Notes: generated by a model from the sequence alone, not told the origin. 64,000 nt of DNA from Paraburkholderia piptadeniae (GCF_900007165.1 NZ_CYGY02000065.1:1-64000); one strand, 5' to 3'. Numbered from the stretch's first letter, positions 17,713 to 27,054 are shown. Numbers and translations are program-made.

Positions 17713-19293
17713 TTACGCTTGCGCAGGCTTGCCGTCGCGCAGACGCCAGAGCTTCAGCGGATTCTCGTCGCGCAGCGACTGCGGCAGCAGATCGGCGGGC
17801 AAATCCTGGTAGCAGACGGGACGCAGGAAACGCTCGATGGCCGTTGCGCCGACCGATGTCGCGCGCGAATCGGAGGTCGCCGGGTACGGGCCGCCATGCA
17901 CCATCGCGTACGACACCTCGACCCCCGTCGGGAAGCCGTTCGCCAGAATGCGGCCGGCCTTGCGCTCGAGCGTCGGCAGCAGACGCCGCGCGATGTCGTA
18001 GTCGTCGGCTTCGAGGTGCAGCGTGGCCGTCAACTGGCCTTCGAGGTACTCGGCGACCTTCACCATTTCTTCGATGTCCGTGCAGGTCACGATCAGCGAC
18101 GTCGGCCCGAAGATCTCGTCCTCCAGTTCCGTGGACGCGAGGAAGTGCATCGCTTCCGTCTGGAACAGCGCGGGCAACGCCGCGCATGTCGCATCCGACG
18201 AGGTGCCGCGCGCAATGCTCTGCACGCCGCGCTGCTCGGTGCGATGCGTGACGCCGTCCTGGTACGCGTTAGCGATGCCCGGCGTCAGCATGGTCTGCGC
18301 GCTCTTCTGCGCGAGCGCCTTCGCGGCGGCGTCGATGAATGCCTTCTTGTGCGGACCTTCGAGAAGCAGCACGAGACCGGGGTTCGTGCAGAACTGGCCG
18401 ACGCCGAGCGTCACCGATTCGACGAAGCCCGTCGCGATCTGCTCCGCGCGCTTCGCGAGCGCGCCGGGCAGCACGAACATCGGATTGATGCTGCTCATTT
18501 CGGCGAACACGGGAATCGGTTCGCGGCGCTTCTGCGCGAGATTCACGAGCGCCAGGCCGCCGCTGCGCGAGCCCGTGAAGCCGACCGACCTGATCGCGGG
18601 ATGCTGGACGAGCGCCTCGCCGACCTCGTTGCCCGCGCCGATCACGAGCGAAAACACGCCTTCGTGCAGGCCGCAGTCGGCGGCGGCTTTCTGGATCGCG
18701 CGGCCGACCAGCTCGGACGTCCCGAGATGCGCCGGATGCGCCTTCACGACGACAGGGCAACCCGCCGCGAACGCCGATGCCGTATCACCGCCCGCCACGG
18801 AAAATGCGAGCGGAAAATTGCTCGCGCCGAATACGGCGACGGGGCCCACAGGAATCTTCTGCATGCGCAAGTCGGGCCGCGGCAACGGCTTGCGGTCCGG
18901 CTGCGCGGAATCGAGCGTCGCGGTCAGCCAGCGGCCTTCGCGCACCAGCGATGCGAACAGCTTCAGTTGCCCCACGGTGCGCGCGCGCTCGCCTTCGAGC
19001 CGTGCCTTCGGCAGCGCGGATTCGGCCTGCGCGCGCTCGATCAGCGCATCGCCGAGCCCGAGAATGTTCTCAGCAATCGTCTCGATGAAATGCGCGCGCA
19101 CTTCGAGCGACGTTTGACGATACGGGTCGAACGCGAGCGCGGCCAGCGCGCACGCGCGGTCCACCTCGACCGTGCCGCCCGCGCCGAATTCGGGTTCGAT
19201 TTCCATGTTGCGCGCCGGGTCGAACGCGCGCAGCGTGCCTTTGGTGCCGCGCACCGCCGACCCGCCGATCAGCATGTCACCGGTAATCTGCAT
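17713..19293 (-). CDS. Alpha-ketoglutaric semialdehyde dehydrogenase-like aldehyde dehydrogenase
   Basis: A 526-residue NAD(P)-dependent aldehyde dehydrogenase of the group that oxidises 2-ketoglutarate semialdehyde to 2-ketoglutarate. The catalytic Cys lies in LGVGQFCTNPG near residue 308, the general-base Glu in FAEMSSINP, and the nucleotide-binding segment is VAVFGASNFPLAFS with GFTGSRSGG. The length and the N-terminal MQITGDMLIGG fit this subgroup rather than the 480-residue ALDHs. It is flanked by a lactonase and a DHDPS-type dehydratase, matching the end of the pentonate/glucarate route. Confidence 0.9.
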   Translation of the reverse strand: MQITGDMLIGGSAVRGTKGTLRAFDPARNMEIEPEFGAGGTVEVDRACALAALAFDPYRQTSLEVRAHFIETIAENILGLGDALIERAQAESALPKARLEGERARTVGQLKLFASLVREGRWLTATLDSAQPDRKPLPRPDLRMQKIPVGPVAVFGASNFPLAFSVAGGDTASAFAAGCPVVVKAHPAHLGTSELVGRAIQKAAADCGLHEGVFSLVIGAGNEVGEALVQHPAIRSVGFTGSRSGGLALVNLAQKRREPIPVFAEMSSINPMFVLPGALAKRAEQIATGFVESVTLGVGQFCTNPGLVLLLEGPHKKAFIDAAAKALAQKSAQTMLTPGIANAYQDGVTHRTEQRGVQSIARGTSSDATCAALPALFQTEAMHFLASTELEDEIFGPTSLIVTCTDIEEMVKVAEYLEGQLTATLHLEADDYDIARRLLPTLERKAGRILANGFPTGVEVSYAMVHGGPYPATSDSRATSVGATAIERFLRPVCYQDLPADLLPQSLRDENPLKLWRLRDGKPAQA

Positions 19294-19371
19294 GTCCAGC
19301 TCCTGTCGATGGCCGCGCGACGCGGATCATGTCGCATCGCGCGGCCTGGAATCCAAATAGTGTGTGCGACG

Positions 19372-20331
19372 TCATGAATGGGCGGACGATTCCGCGAGTC
19401 GCCGCTCGAAGTCGAGCAAGGCCAGCGTCGCAGCTTCGATCTTCGCATGATGTTCGGGCGGCGTCGAACTCAGCAACGGCAGAACCGGCCCCATGTCCGC
19501 GAGCTTCGACAACGTCACCGCGTCGTGCAGCACGCGGATCAGCGAGATCTCGTCGCGCAAGGTTTCGAGCGGCATGAAGGCGTCGTAAAGACGCTGTGCT
19601 TCGTCGTCATCTGTCGATGTATTGGCGTTTTTCGCCTTCGCCGCGCGGAGCAAAGTCATCACCGCACGCGGCGCGATGCAGCCCGAGCCCGTCGTCCATG
19701 CGGCGAGACCGAATTGCCGCACATGCGCGAGCGCCGGCCGCTCGCCCATTCCTGAAATCACCCTCGCCGCACTCACGTTTTGCAGCAGCCGGCGAAGGTA
19801 GTCGTCACGTGATGGATCGTCGCGCACGATCGCGTACTTCACAGCAATGAGCGTGCCGCGGTCCACAAGCCGCGCGAGCGTATCGACGCTCACGTAGCTC
19901 TCGCTCTTGATGTACAGCGTGAGCGGGATGCCTGCGGTGTCGGCGATGCGCGTGAGCCCCGCCTCGACGCCCTCGGATGTCGTGAAGCCCGTCAAGGGCA
20001 GGACCATCGCGGTTCGGTACAGTGTCTGCGCGAGAATGCGCGCCTGGTCGAGCATCTTCCCGTAGTCGGGGCCGATGGCGGGAATTACACGCGTCGCGGG
20101 ACCGGCGAGCGCCGCGAGCATATCCAGCAGCTCGCGATACTCGCTGACTGCAACGTGATACAGGTTCGCATTGCCGCCATAGAGAAGCGTACGCACCCCG
20201 CCCGTCTCGATGTGACGGATCAACTTGTGGTTTTCGGCCGGATCGAGCGTCAGATCGGCGCGGCGCGCAAGCGGCGGAACCGCCATGACACTGGCGGAAT
20301 ACTCGCTTTCGAGAATAGGGGACACGTTCAT
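19372..20331 (-). CDS. Dihydrodipicolinate-synthase-family lyase/dehydratase
   Basis: A 319-residue class I aldolase-fold enzyme. The Schiff-base lysine is K165 in LIAVKYA and the partner tyrosine is Y140 in LTLYIKS, close to the spacing in DapA. The early GGVRTLLYGGNANLYH segment replaces the usual GTTGE signature, so it is not a true DapA. With the adjacent semialdehyde dehydrogenase it is best read as a 2-keto-3-deoxy sugar acid dehydratase (for example keto-deoxyarabonate or keto-deoxyglucarate). Substrate assignment is an inference from neighbours. Confidence 0.85.
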   Translation of the reverse strand: MNVSPILESEYSASVMAVPPLARRADLTLDPAENHKLIRHIETGGVRTLLYGGNANLYHVAVSEYRELLDMLAALAGPATRVIPAIGPDYGKMLDQARILAQTLYRTAMVLPLTGFTTSEGVEAGLTRIADTAGIPLTLYIKSESYVSVDTLARLVDRGTLIAVKYAIVRDDPSRDDYLRRLLQNVSAARVISGMGERPALAHVRQFGLAAWTTGSGCIAPRAVMTLLRAAKAKNANTSTDDDEAQRLYDAFMPLETLRDEISLIRVLHDAVTLSKLADMGPVLPLLSSTPPEHHAKIEAATLALLDFERRLAESSAHS

Positions 20332-20874
20332 GGGGCGGCTCGCAGACGATCACGCGGGCAAGTTAGCATTGCGCCGCCAATGTTGTCAAACAACCTCGGG
20401 CCGCGCGGCGCTTCTGCGCGTTGTGCCTGGAAACGACTTTCATCACACGAATGAAGGCTTTCGCGCTGTTATCCGGGCGTCGATTTCGAAAAATTCTGGT
20501 ATGACAACGTCTTGAAAATCACGGCCTGTTTGATTCAAACGTTTTGCAATCTATTCCGATTTAGAGGTCCTGCGTATTTAGTACCGATTCAATAATGTGC
20601 AAACGCCTTTCAAATGACGCACTTTAAAGAACGGCTGTTTGCCACGCCAGGAGCGGATTGCGCCACTTAATGCACTATTTCGCCAAGCCGGTTTAATCGA
20701 CTATCCCGGCAAGCTTCCTTTTGGGGCAAAAATGAAGAAACTCGAAATCGGGTATCGCCATTTCGCATTAAAAAGCCAATAATGGTGATAAATTGATGTA
20801 CACCAACATCAGGAGTATCCGCAGCATCGCCATGGCCAAAGCCCGCTCCGCTGCGAACCTCGAGAGATAGCACC
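20332..20874. other. AT-rich intergenic region before luxR
   Basis: 543 bases between divergent genes. The part from about 20500 to 20810 is clearly more AT-rich than the surroundings and probably contains the luxR promoter. I see no reading frame with family similarity, no lux box as good as the one at 21978, and no terminator. A small RNA here cannot be excluded. Confidence 0.5.
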
Positions 20875-21603
20875 TTGCCGCAACATTTCATTGAGCAGAT
20901 GTCGCCTTTGCTGCAAGCGGAGAACGACGTCACCTGGTTCCGCGAAGTCGCTCGTCTCGCCGACGGGTGGGGCTTCGATCGCGTGCTGGTCGGGATTCTT
21001 CCGCGCCCGGGTATCCGGCTGGAGGACGCGTTCATTCGCAGCACGTACTCGCCGGCCTGGCGGCAGTTCTACAACGCGCATGGTTTCGCACACATCGATC
21101 CGACCGTTGCGCACTGCATGACACGCTCGTCACCGCTGATCTGGTCGCCTGACCTGTTCGCGACGTACCCGCAGCAAACGATGTACGAGGAAGCCCGCGC
21201 ATATGGTCTGCGCGCGGGTGTGAGTCTGCCCATTCATGGGCCTAGACAGGAATCGGGCTTGATCTGCTTCGTGAACGATCGGAATCCGACCGACGAATTC
21301 TGGAGCCATCTCGATGTCGTGCTGCCAAACCTGGTGCTTTTGCGCGACCTGGTCATCGACACGAGCCAGCCCCATCTGGATGCTCACACGCAGGCGCTGG
21401 TGCCGAAGCTCACGCCGCGCGAGCAGGAATGTCTGAAATGGACCGCGCGCGGTAAGTCCACTTGGGAAATTTCGCACATTCTCAATTGTTCGGAAGCAGT
21501 GGTGAACTTCCATCTCAAGAACATTCGCGCGAAATTCGGCGTGAACTCACGGCGCGCTGCCGCCGTGATTGCGACGCAACTCGGCCTTATTGATCCAGGT
21601 TGA
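20875..21603 (+). CDS. braR: LuxR-family quorum-sensing regulator (BraR type)
   Basis: A 242-residue acyl-homoserine-lactone receptor/activator. The N-terminal autoinducer-binding domain (about residues 20-160) carries the expected Trp/Tyr/Asp positions (WRQFYNAHGFAHIDPTV, then LIWSPD), and the C-terminal GerE helix-turn-helix (about 178-238) has LTPREQECLKWTARGKSTWEIS and VNFHLKNIRAKF. The start used is TTG, with gagag upstream; an ATG at 20899 is the alternative. It is convergent with the rsaL-like gene, overlapping it by 17 bases. The symbol is by analogy with plant-associated Burkholderia BraR. Confidence 0.9.
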   Translation: MPQHFIEQMSPLLQAENDVTWFREVARLADGWGFDRVLVGILPRPGIRLEDAFIRSTYSPAWRQFYNAHGFAHIDPTVAHCMTRSSPLIWSPDLFATYPQQTMYEEARAYGLRAGVSLPIHGPRQESGLICFVNDRNPTDEFWSHLDVVLPNLVLLRDLVIDTSQPHLDAHTQALVPKLTPREQECLKWTARGKSTWEISHILNCSEAVVNFHLKNIRAKFGVNSRRAAAVIATQLGLIDPG

Positions 21604-21919
21604 TCAGCTCACGGGCTTCCGGGTTGTGGAGCACCTTCTCTGCCCTGCCCAGATCGCCGTCCGTGACCGTTTTCGTGAAGTACAGGCCCAGCAGGATCGA
21701 TACGGGAGCCGGAATCTCCGCGCCCGATTCGAAGCGGCTGCCGCGCGACTGCGTCACGCCGAAGCGCGCCCAGAACTGACGCTGGCTCTCTTTCTTTTTC
21801 TTGCGGTACGCGATGATCAGCACGCGATCCACATTGGACGACGGCTCCGAACTACGGCTCTGGACGGTCGGTTGAACGTTTGCGTGAACACCCGATTGCC
21901 AATGATTTTGAAGTTCCAT
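21587..21919 (-). CDS. rsaL: RsaL-like quorum-sensing repressor
   Basis: A 110-residue protein with a helix-turn-helix of the RsaL type (RKKKKESQRQFWARFGVTQSRGSRFESGAEIPAPV, residues about 40-75). RsaL represses the neighbouring autoinducer synthase gene in Pseudomonas and BraI/R systems, giving signal homeostasis. The ATG at 21919 follows aggggaaac; longer in-frame codons to 21982 would run into the lux box. It lies between luxR and luxI, transcribed against luxR and divergently from luxI, exactly the braR-rsaL-braI arrangement. Confidence 0.88.
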   Translation of the reverse strand: MELQNHWQSGVHANVQPTVQSRSSEPSSNVDRVLIIAYRKKKKESQRQFWARFGVTQSRGSRFESGAEIPAPVSILLGLYFTKTVTDGDLGRAEKVLHNPEARELINLDQ

Positions 21920-21977
21920 GATGTTTCCCCTGATGATTGGCTGCCTCGTCTCAATTTTGTGATCCCCGTGCCCACTT

Positions 21978-22003
21978 AACACCTATCCAGGTGAGTAGGT
22001 GTT
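21978..22003. promoter_or_regulatory. lux box upstream of braI/rsaL
   Basis: A 26-bp site with perfect 8-bp arms, AACACCTA and TAGGTGTT, separated by ten bases. The inner 20 bp (21981-22000) have the usual lux-box dimensions. It ends 58 bases before the braI start and lies 59 bases upstream of the rsaL start, so one site could serve both genes. Confidence 0.85.
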
Positions 22004-22061
22004 TTTTTTATCCGAAATGCATACGTTTCCCTGCGTACCGCTATCACGTAAGGAGCACACC

Positions 22062-22649
22062 ATGCATACCGCGATTCGGATTGGCACACGGCAAGAGTTC
22101 GACAACGACAACATCAACGAAATGTACCGGCTTCGCGCCCGCGTCTTCCGGGACAGGATGGGCTGGGATGTTCCGACCATCGCGGGGATGGAAATCGACG
22201 GCTATGACGCGCTCGGCCCGTACTACATGCTCATCCAGGACGGCGACCGGCGCGTCTGCGGCTGCTGGCGGCTGATGCCGACGGAAGGGCCGAACATGCT
22301 GAAGGACACGTTCCCGCAATTACTGGATGGTCAAGCGGCTCCACTTGGACGGCATATATGGGAATTGAGCCGATTTGCTATTGAAACGGACGGCGCGCAA
22401 ACGTTTGGCTTCGCAGATTTGACGATGCACGCGATCCACGAACTGGTGACTTTCGCCGACCGGATGGGCATCACCCGTTACGTGACTGTGACGACCACGG
22501 CGATCGAACGGTTGCTGCGGCGCGCGGGCATCGAAGTCACGCGGCTCGGGCCGCCGGTGAAGATCGGCGTGGAGCGGACGATTGCGCTCGACATCACCGT
22601 CGACGCGATTCGCGTCGCCGTCTGCAAGCCGATGCCCGTCGCGGCCTGA
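22062..22649 (+). CDS. braI: Acyl-homoserine-lactone synthase (BraI type)
   Basis: LuxI-family enzyme that makes an acyl-homoserine lactone from S-adenosylmethionine and an acylated carrier. The 195-residue protein keeps the invariant residues: R25, F29 and W35 in the LRARVFRDRMGW segment, the acidic pair in MEIDGYDALGP, and the WELSRFAIE motif with Glu and Arg. The ATG at 22062 follows aaggag at 22050. By analogy with BraI, which makes 3-oxo-C14-HSL, a long-chain signal is likely, but chain length cannot be read from sequence. Confidence 0.94.
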   Translation: MHTAIRIGTRQEFDNDNINEMYRLRARVFRDRMGWDVPTIAGMEIDGYDALGPYYMLIQDGDRRVCGCWRLMPTEGPNMLKDTFPQLLDGQAAPLGRHIWELSRFAIETDGAQTFGFADLTMHAIHELVTFADRMGITRYVTVTTTAIERLLRRAGIEVTRLGPPVKIGVERTIALDITVDAIRVAVCKPMPVAA

Positions 22650-22805
22650 CGGACATACGCCGCCGAGCCGTTTCCGTATCGAACTCGAGGCGACGGCGGG
22701 ACAGTCGCGATGCGCGCAGGCCCACGGTACGCCTCGCGCAACGCGACGCGTTCGGCCGCTTCGCTTGAGCCCGTCGCAAGGCACGCGGTGTGCCGGGCGG
22801 CCTGG

Positions 22806-24410
22806 CTAACCGCGACGAAAGGTGATGTGCGAGATCCGGCGCACGACGAACACGGCGGCCAGCGCGGCGCAGCCGGTCAGCACCACGCCGATGTGAATCG
22901 ACTGCACGAGCACGTGACGCGCCGCGTCGAGCAGCGCGGGGCCTTCGAGCCCCGCGCGTTTCAGTTCCATCAGCAGCGAGTTGCGCAGGCTCTCGTCGAC
23001 GAGAATGCGCGGATCGGCCAGCCTCGGCCGCCAGGCCGACGCGACCGGCTCGCCGAGCACGCGCAGCGAATCCTCCACGCCCGACGCGTAGCGCCGGTTC
23101 ACGATCGTCGCGACGATGCTGGTGCCGAGCATGCCGCCCACCATGCGCGTCGACTGAAGCAGCGCGGTCGTGATGCCGAAGCGCTCGCGTCCCGCGATCT
23201 CCTGACCGAACACGTTCAGGTTGTTGAGAATGAAGCCGAGGCCGATGCCGACAGCGGCCATCGACAACTCGAGATACCGATGGGGCGTCGCGGGCGTGGC
23301 GAGCGCGATGCCGACCGACGCGGCCACGAGTAGGCCAAAGCCGATCGACAGAATCGCCGTGGGCCGCGACATGTGGATCACGACGCGCGTGTTGATCAGG
23401 CTGCCGAGCGCAATGCACGCGGCGATCGGCGTCGCGAGCAGGCCTGCCTGCTGCGGCGACAATCCGAAGCCGCCCTGCAGCAGGAGCGGCGCGAAAAAGA
23501 TCAGCGAGAACATCACGAAGCCCGACAGCACCGACAGCGTGAAGAGCGTCACGAGCTGCGGGTCCCTGAAGAGGTCGAGCGGCACGATGGGATGCGTGGC
23601 GCGCCGCTCGCAGGCGAGCAGCGCCGCCGCGCACGCCGCCACCAGCGCGGAGAGGATCACGTTGCCCGTCGTCAGGCCGTCCTTCGGCACGGCCTCGATG
23701 AACGTCTGAAAGCCGCCCAGCACCAGCGCGACGAGCACGGCGCCCATCCAGTCGATGCGCACGTCGCCCGCGCGCTCGCGCCGGTAGTGCGGCAAATGCG
23801 CCCAGATGAAGTACAGCGCGAGCGCGCCGACGGGCAGATTCACGAGGAACGTCGAGCGCCAGCCGAAATGCTGGCTGAGCCAGCCGCCGAGCGATGGGCC
23901 CGCCGCCGTGCCGATCCCGTAGGCGGCCGCCATCACCACCTGCCAGCGCACGCGGGCGCGCGGATCGGGAAAGAGATCGGGGATCGACGCAAACGCTGTG
24001 CCGACCATCATCCCGCCGCCGACGCCCTGCAAGCCGCGCGCGAACACCAGAAACGGCATGCTGCCCGCGACGCCGCACAGCACCGACGCCACCGTGAACA
24101 CGATCACGGCCGCGATCACGAAACGCTTGCGGCCAAAGTAGTCGCCGAGGCGTCCGAACACGGGCACCGTCACGACGGAAGCGAGCAGATAGGCGCTCGC
24201 GATCCACGCGTAATACTCGAAGCCGTGCAGTTCGACGACGATCGACGGCAATGCCGTGCTGACCACCGTCTGATCGAGCGCGACGAGCATGTTGACGAGA
24301 CCGATGCCGAGCATCGCCAGCAGCGCGTCACGAAAAGGCAGCATTTGCATGGGGCCGGAGTTAGGCGCTGAAGCGCCGACTCTGTTCGACAAGGGACGGG
24401 AAGGATTCAC
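22806..24410 (-). CDS. DHA2-family MFS drug transporter
   Basis: A 14-helix proton-driven exporter of the EmrB/QacA type, 534 residues. Motif A is GRLGDYFGRKRF near residue 85-96, motif C-like AAGPSLGGWLSQHFGWRSTFLVN follows, and LDQTVVSTALPSI in helix 1 is the DHA2 hallmark. The start is uncertain: the GTG at 24410 gives the full frame, whereas ATG at 24350 would give 514 residues; neither has a strong ribosome site. It follows the quorum-sensing locus, but there is no lux box before it, so any link is speculative. Confidence 0.89.
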   Translation of the reverse strand: MNPSRPLSNRVGASAPNSGPMQMLPFRDALLAMLGIGLVNMLVALDQTVVSTALPSIVVELHGFEYYAWIASAYLLASVVTVPVFGRLGDYFGRKRFVIAAVIVFTVASVLCGVAGSMPFLVFARGLQGVGGGMMVGTAFASIPDLFPDPRARVRWQVVMAAAYGIGTAAGPSLGGWLSQHFGWRSTFLVNLPVGALALYFIWAHLPHYRRERAGDVRIDWMGAVLVALVLGGFQTFIEAVPKDGLTTGNVILSALVAACAAALLACERRATHPIVPLDLFRDPQLVTLFTLSVLSGFVMFSLIFFAPLLLQGGFGLSPQQAGLLATPIAACIALGSLINTRVVIHMSRPTAILSIGFGLLVAASVGIALATPATPHRYLELSMAAVGIGLGFILNNLNVFGQEIAGRERFGITTALLQSTRMVGGMLGTSIVATIVNRRYASGVEDSLRVLGEPVASAWRPRLADPRILVDESLRNSLLMELKRAGLEGPALLDAARHVLVQSIHIGVVLTGCAALAAVFVVRRISHITFRRG

Positions 24411-24506
24411 TTCTTAGCGATACGGCGCGAGGCACGCCGCATTTTTCAGGTGAGAAGAAACAGGGCCGCGCTTGCGCACTTCACACGGCCCGTCGAGGCG
24501 GAAAAG

Positions 24507-25196
24507 TCAGGAGCCGAACATCCGGTCGCGCGCATGCTCCAGATGCAGGCGCATCGCCTGGCCGGCGCCCGCTGCGTCCTTGCCGCGAATCGCGTCGAGC
24601 ACGGCGAGGTGTTCGGTCTGCACGAGCCGCTGCCGCTCCAGCGTCTTCACCAGCGACAGATTGCGCGACAGATTCATGCTGAACACGATCTGCTCTTCGA
24701 TGAACCCCATCATCGTGATGAAGAACTGATTCTTCGACGCGCGCGCGACGGCCAGATGAAACGCGAAGTCGTCCTTTGCGCCGATGCCCTGCGTCTCGAT
24801 CACGCGCTCCAGTTCGTCCCACGCGTGCTGGATCGCGGCGATGTCGTCGGCGTCGGCCATCTGTGCGGCGAGTTCGGCCGCGCCCGATTCCGTCACGATG
24901 CGAAATTCGTAGCAGCGCCGGATATCGGACAGCGTTTCCAGCGGCGCGAAGCGGCGCACATCGGGATCGGGCCGGCGCGCGACCGTCGTGCCGGAGCCGT
25001 GGCGCGTCACGATGATGCCGTCCGCGCGCAGACGGGCCAGCGCTTCGCGCACGGTCGGCCGCGAGGTCTCGAAACGCTCTGCGAGCGCATGCTCGGTCGG
25101 CAGACGCTCGCCTTCCTTGTATTCCCCTTCGAGAATCCGGTTGAGAATGTCGCTGTAGATCTTGTCCGGCAGACCTGTCGATTTACGCTCGTTCAT
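24507..25196 (-). CDS. GntR-family (FadR subgroup) regulator
   Basis: A 229-residue repressor with an N-terminal winged helix (residues about 10-75: LPTEHALAERFETSRPTVREALARLRADGIIV) and an all-helical FCD effector domain (about 90-220), which in relatives binds organic acids, often through a metal held by Asp and His residues (HLAVARASKNQFF). Such regulators commonly control sugar-acid catabolism, so it may govern the lactonase/dehydratase/dehydrogenase set 4-8 kb away. No catabolic gene adjoins it except the pump. Confidence 0.88.
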   Translation of the reverse strand: MNERKSTGLPDKIYSDILNRILEGEYKEGERLPTEHALAERFETSRPTVREALARLRADGIIVTRHGSGTTVARRPDPDVRRFAPLETLSDIRRCYEFRIVTESGAAELAAQMADADDIAAIQHAWDELERVIETQGIGAKDDFAFHLAVARASKNQFFITMMGFIEEQIVFSMNLSRNLSLVKTLERQRLVQTEHLAVLDAIRGKDAAGAGQAMRLHLEHARDRMFGS

Positions 25197-25489
25197 CGTC
25201 GAAGGGTGCGGCTTGTCAGAGTAGATTTGAATTGTAAGGCAAATAATGCGCGCCGCCTGATGAAATCCAGGCGCGACTGCGCTGGAAAGCGTGTCTTGGC
25301 GAGCATGCCGCCAGTATGAACGACCCTGGGCCCAACGGCAAAATTTGACAAATGTCTGATTGACATCTGTGTTTTCCGGTGCCGAAAGCGCGCATTTTTC
25401 GGCGATCGTTTAAGCTGCAGCCGCAATCGGGACACAATTTCCACTTGCGGAACACGGCGGCGCGCCGCGCTCCACGGCACGGAGGCTTC

Positions 25490-25969
25490 ATGTACACACG
25501 CATCCTCGTTGCAGTCGACGGCAGCCATACTTCGCGCCGCGCGTTCGACAACGCGCTGAATCTGGCGAGCAAACTGGGCGCGACGCTGCGCGCGTTCTAC
25601 GCGGTCGAAAGCACGCCGATGTACTTCGACGCACCCGGCTACGATCCGTCCATCCTGCGCAACCGGCTCGTCGAGCAGGGCAAGGAGCTGACGGCGGAAC
25701 TGTCGGCGGCGATGCGCGAGCGCGGCGTGTCGGGCGATATTGTGGTCGGCGAAGCCTCGTCGCTGGACGACGTGCCGACGCTCGTGTTGCGCGCCGCCGC
25801 CGAGTTCAACGCTGATCTGATCGTGATGGGCACGCACGGCCGGCGCGGCATGCAGCGGCTGATTCTGGGCAGCGTGGCCGAGCGCTGCGTGCGCCAATCG
25901 ACGTTTCCCGTGCTGCTGATTCCGTCCGCGGCGGGCGGCGGCGAAGCGGACAAGCCGACGCCAGCCTGA
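25490..25969 (+). CDS. Universal stress protein (UspA family)
   Basis: A 159-residue single-domain Usp. The ATP-binding signature G-x2-G-x9-G-S is complete (GTHGRRGMQRLILGS near residues 125-139), so it belongs to the nucleotide-binding subgroup. The ATG at 25490 follows ggagg at 25481; the open frame upstream is not used. Just downstream lies an FNR-type regulator, and usp genes are frequent FNR/Anr targets, suggesting a low-oxygen role. I did not find a clean FNR box in the 293 bases upstream. Confidence 0.92.
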   Translation: MYTRILVAVDGSHTSRRAFDNALNLASKLGATLRAFYAVESTPMYFDAPGYDPSILRNRLVEQGKELTAELSAAMRERGVSGDIVVGEASSLDDVPTLVLRAAAEFNADLIVMGTHGRRGMQRLILGSVAERCVRQSTFPVLLIPSAAGGGEADKPTPA

Positions 25970-26114
25970 ACAGCCGGCAGCGCTTCGGAGCGCGCCTTCA
26001 CGAGTGTGACCTCGCTCAACAGCGAAGCGCGCAGTGACGCGTCATTTTGCCGCCTCGTTGCGCGCGCATCGAGTGGGACAATCAGCTATCACCTTTTTTA
26101 GCCGGTTGGTCCCC

Positions 26115-26882
26115 ATGCTCACCCCTACCGCTCCCGCTTCCACTCGCGCAGTCCGCGTCCGTCACACCACTTCGCCGACCCGCACCAGCGCGCGCTGCTC
26201 GTCGTGCGCGATGCGGCAGCTCTGCATGCCGCAAGGCGTCGCCGCCAACGAACTGCCGCAACTCGAAGCGGTGATCTGCTCGGCGCGTTCCGTCCGGCGC
26301 GGCGAATCGCTCTACCGCGCGGGCGATTCTTTCGACAACCTGTACGCCGTTCGCTCGGGTTCGATCAAAACGGTGATGGCGCATCGCGACGGCCGCGAGC
26401 AGGTCACGGGTCTGCGGCTCGCGGGCGAGGCGCTGGGGCTCGATGGCATCAGCAGCGATCAGCATGCGTGCAGCGCCGTCGCGCTCGAAGACAGCTCCGT
26501 GTGCATCATCCCGTACGTGGAGCTCAAGCATCTGTGCCGAGAAATCGGTTCGATGCAGGAGCGGCTGCACAAGCTGATGGGCGAACAGATCGTCCGCGAA
26601 GCCGCGCAGATGATGGTGCTCGGTTCGCTGAGCGCCGACGAGCGCGTCGCGGCGTTCCTGCTCGACATCTCCGAACGCAACGCTCAGCGCGGCTACTCAC
26701 CGGCCGAATTCAATCTGCGGATGACGCGCGAAGACATGGGCAGCTATCTCGGCATGACGCTCGAAACCGTGAGCCGCACCTTGTCAAGATTTCAAAAGCG
26801 CGGACTGATCGACGCACAAGGCCGCTTCATTCACATCGTCGATCCCGAAGGCCTGCGCCACGTCGGCGCGCCGAGCACCTGA
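26115..26882 (+). CDS. fnr: FNR-type oxygen-sensing regulator
   Basis: Crp/Fnr-family activator with the residues needed for an oxygen-labile iron-sulfur cluster: an N-terminal CSSCAMRQLC cluster (near residues 30-39 of 255) and an internal Cys in DSSVCIIPY, matching the C20/C23/C29/C122 pattern of E. coli FNR. The recognition helix ETVSRTLSRFQ matches the FNR DNA-contact residues (Glu, Ser, Arg). It should switch genes at low oxygen. The ATG at 26115 follows a weak ribosome site; the open frame upstream lacks similarity. Confidence 0.93.
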   Translation: MLTPTAPASTRAVRVRHTTSPTRTSARCSSCAMRQLCMPQGVAANELPQLEAVICSARSVRRGESLYRAGDSFDNLYAVRSGSIKTVMAHRDGREQVTGLRLAGEALGLDGISSDQHACSAVALEDSSVCIIPYVELKHLCREIGSMQERLHKLMGEQIVREAAQMMVLGSLSADERVAAFLLDISERNAQRGYSPAEFNLRMTREDMGSYLGMTLETVSRTLSRFQKRGLIDAQGRFIHIVDPEGLRHVGAPST

Positions 26883-26898
26883 TAACACAGCGGTTCAG

Positions 26899-26931
26899 GC
26901 ACATGACGACGCATCGAGCGTCGTCATGTGC
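26899..26931. terminator. Perfect 14-bp inverted repeat after fnr
   Basis: Arms gcacatgacgacgc and gcgtcgtcatgtgc are perfectly complementary around a five-base loop (atcga), 16 bases past the fnr stop. There is no T tract, so it may be a factor-assisted terminator, an mRNA-stabilising hairpin or a protein-binding site. Confidence 0.6.
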
Positions 26932-27054
26932 ACTCGCCTGGCACGTCTCCTGCGCGTGCGGTACAGTTCAAGACTGTCCCTTGCGACCCGGGATGCCGTT
27001 TTAGCGCCTTGCTCGGGTCCCATGCAAATCTCCCCAACAAGGAGACCCGGCGAA

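Noticed and set aside
17587..19377. A 596-codon rightward open frame opposite the aldehyde dehydrogenase gene
   Set aside because: No family motif, no ribosome site and antisense to a well-supported enzyme gene.
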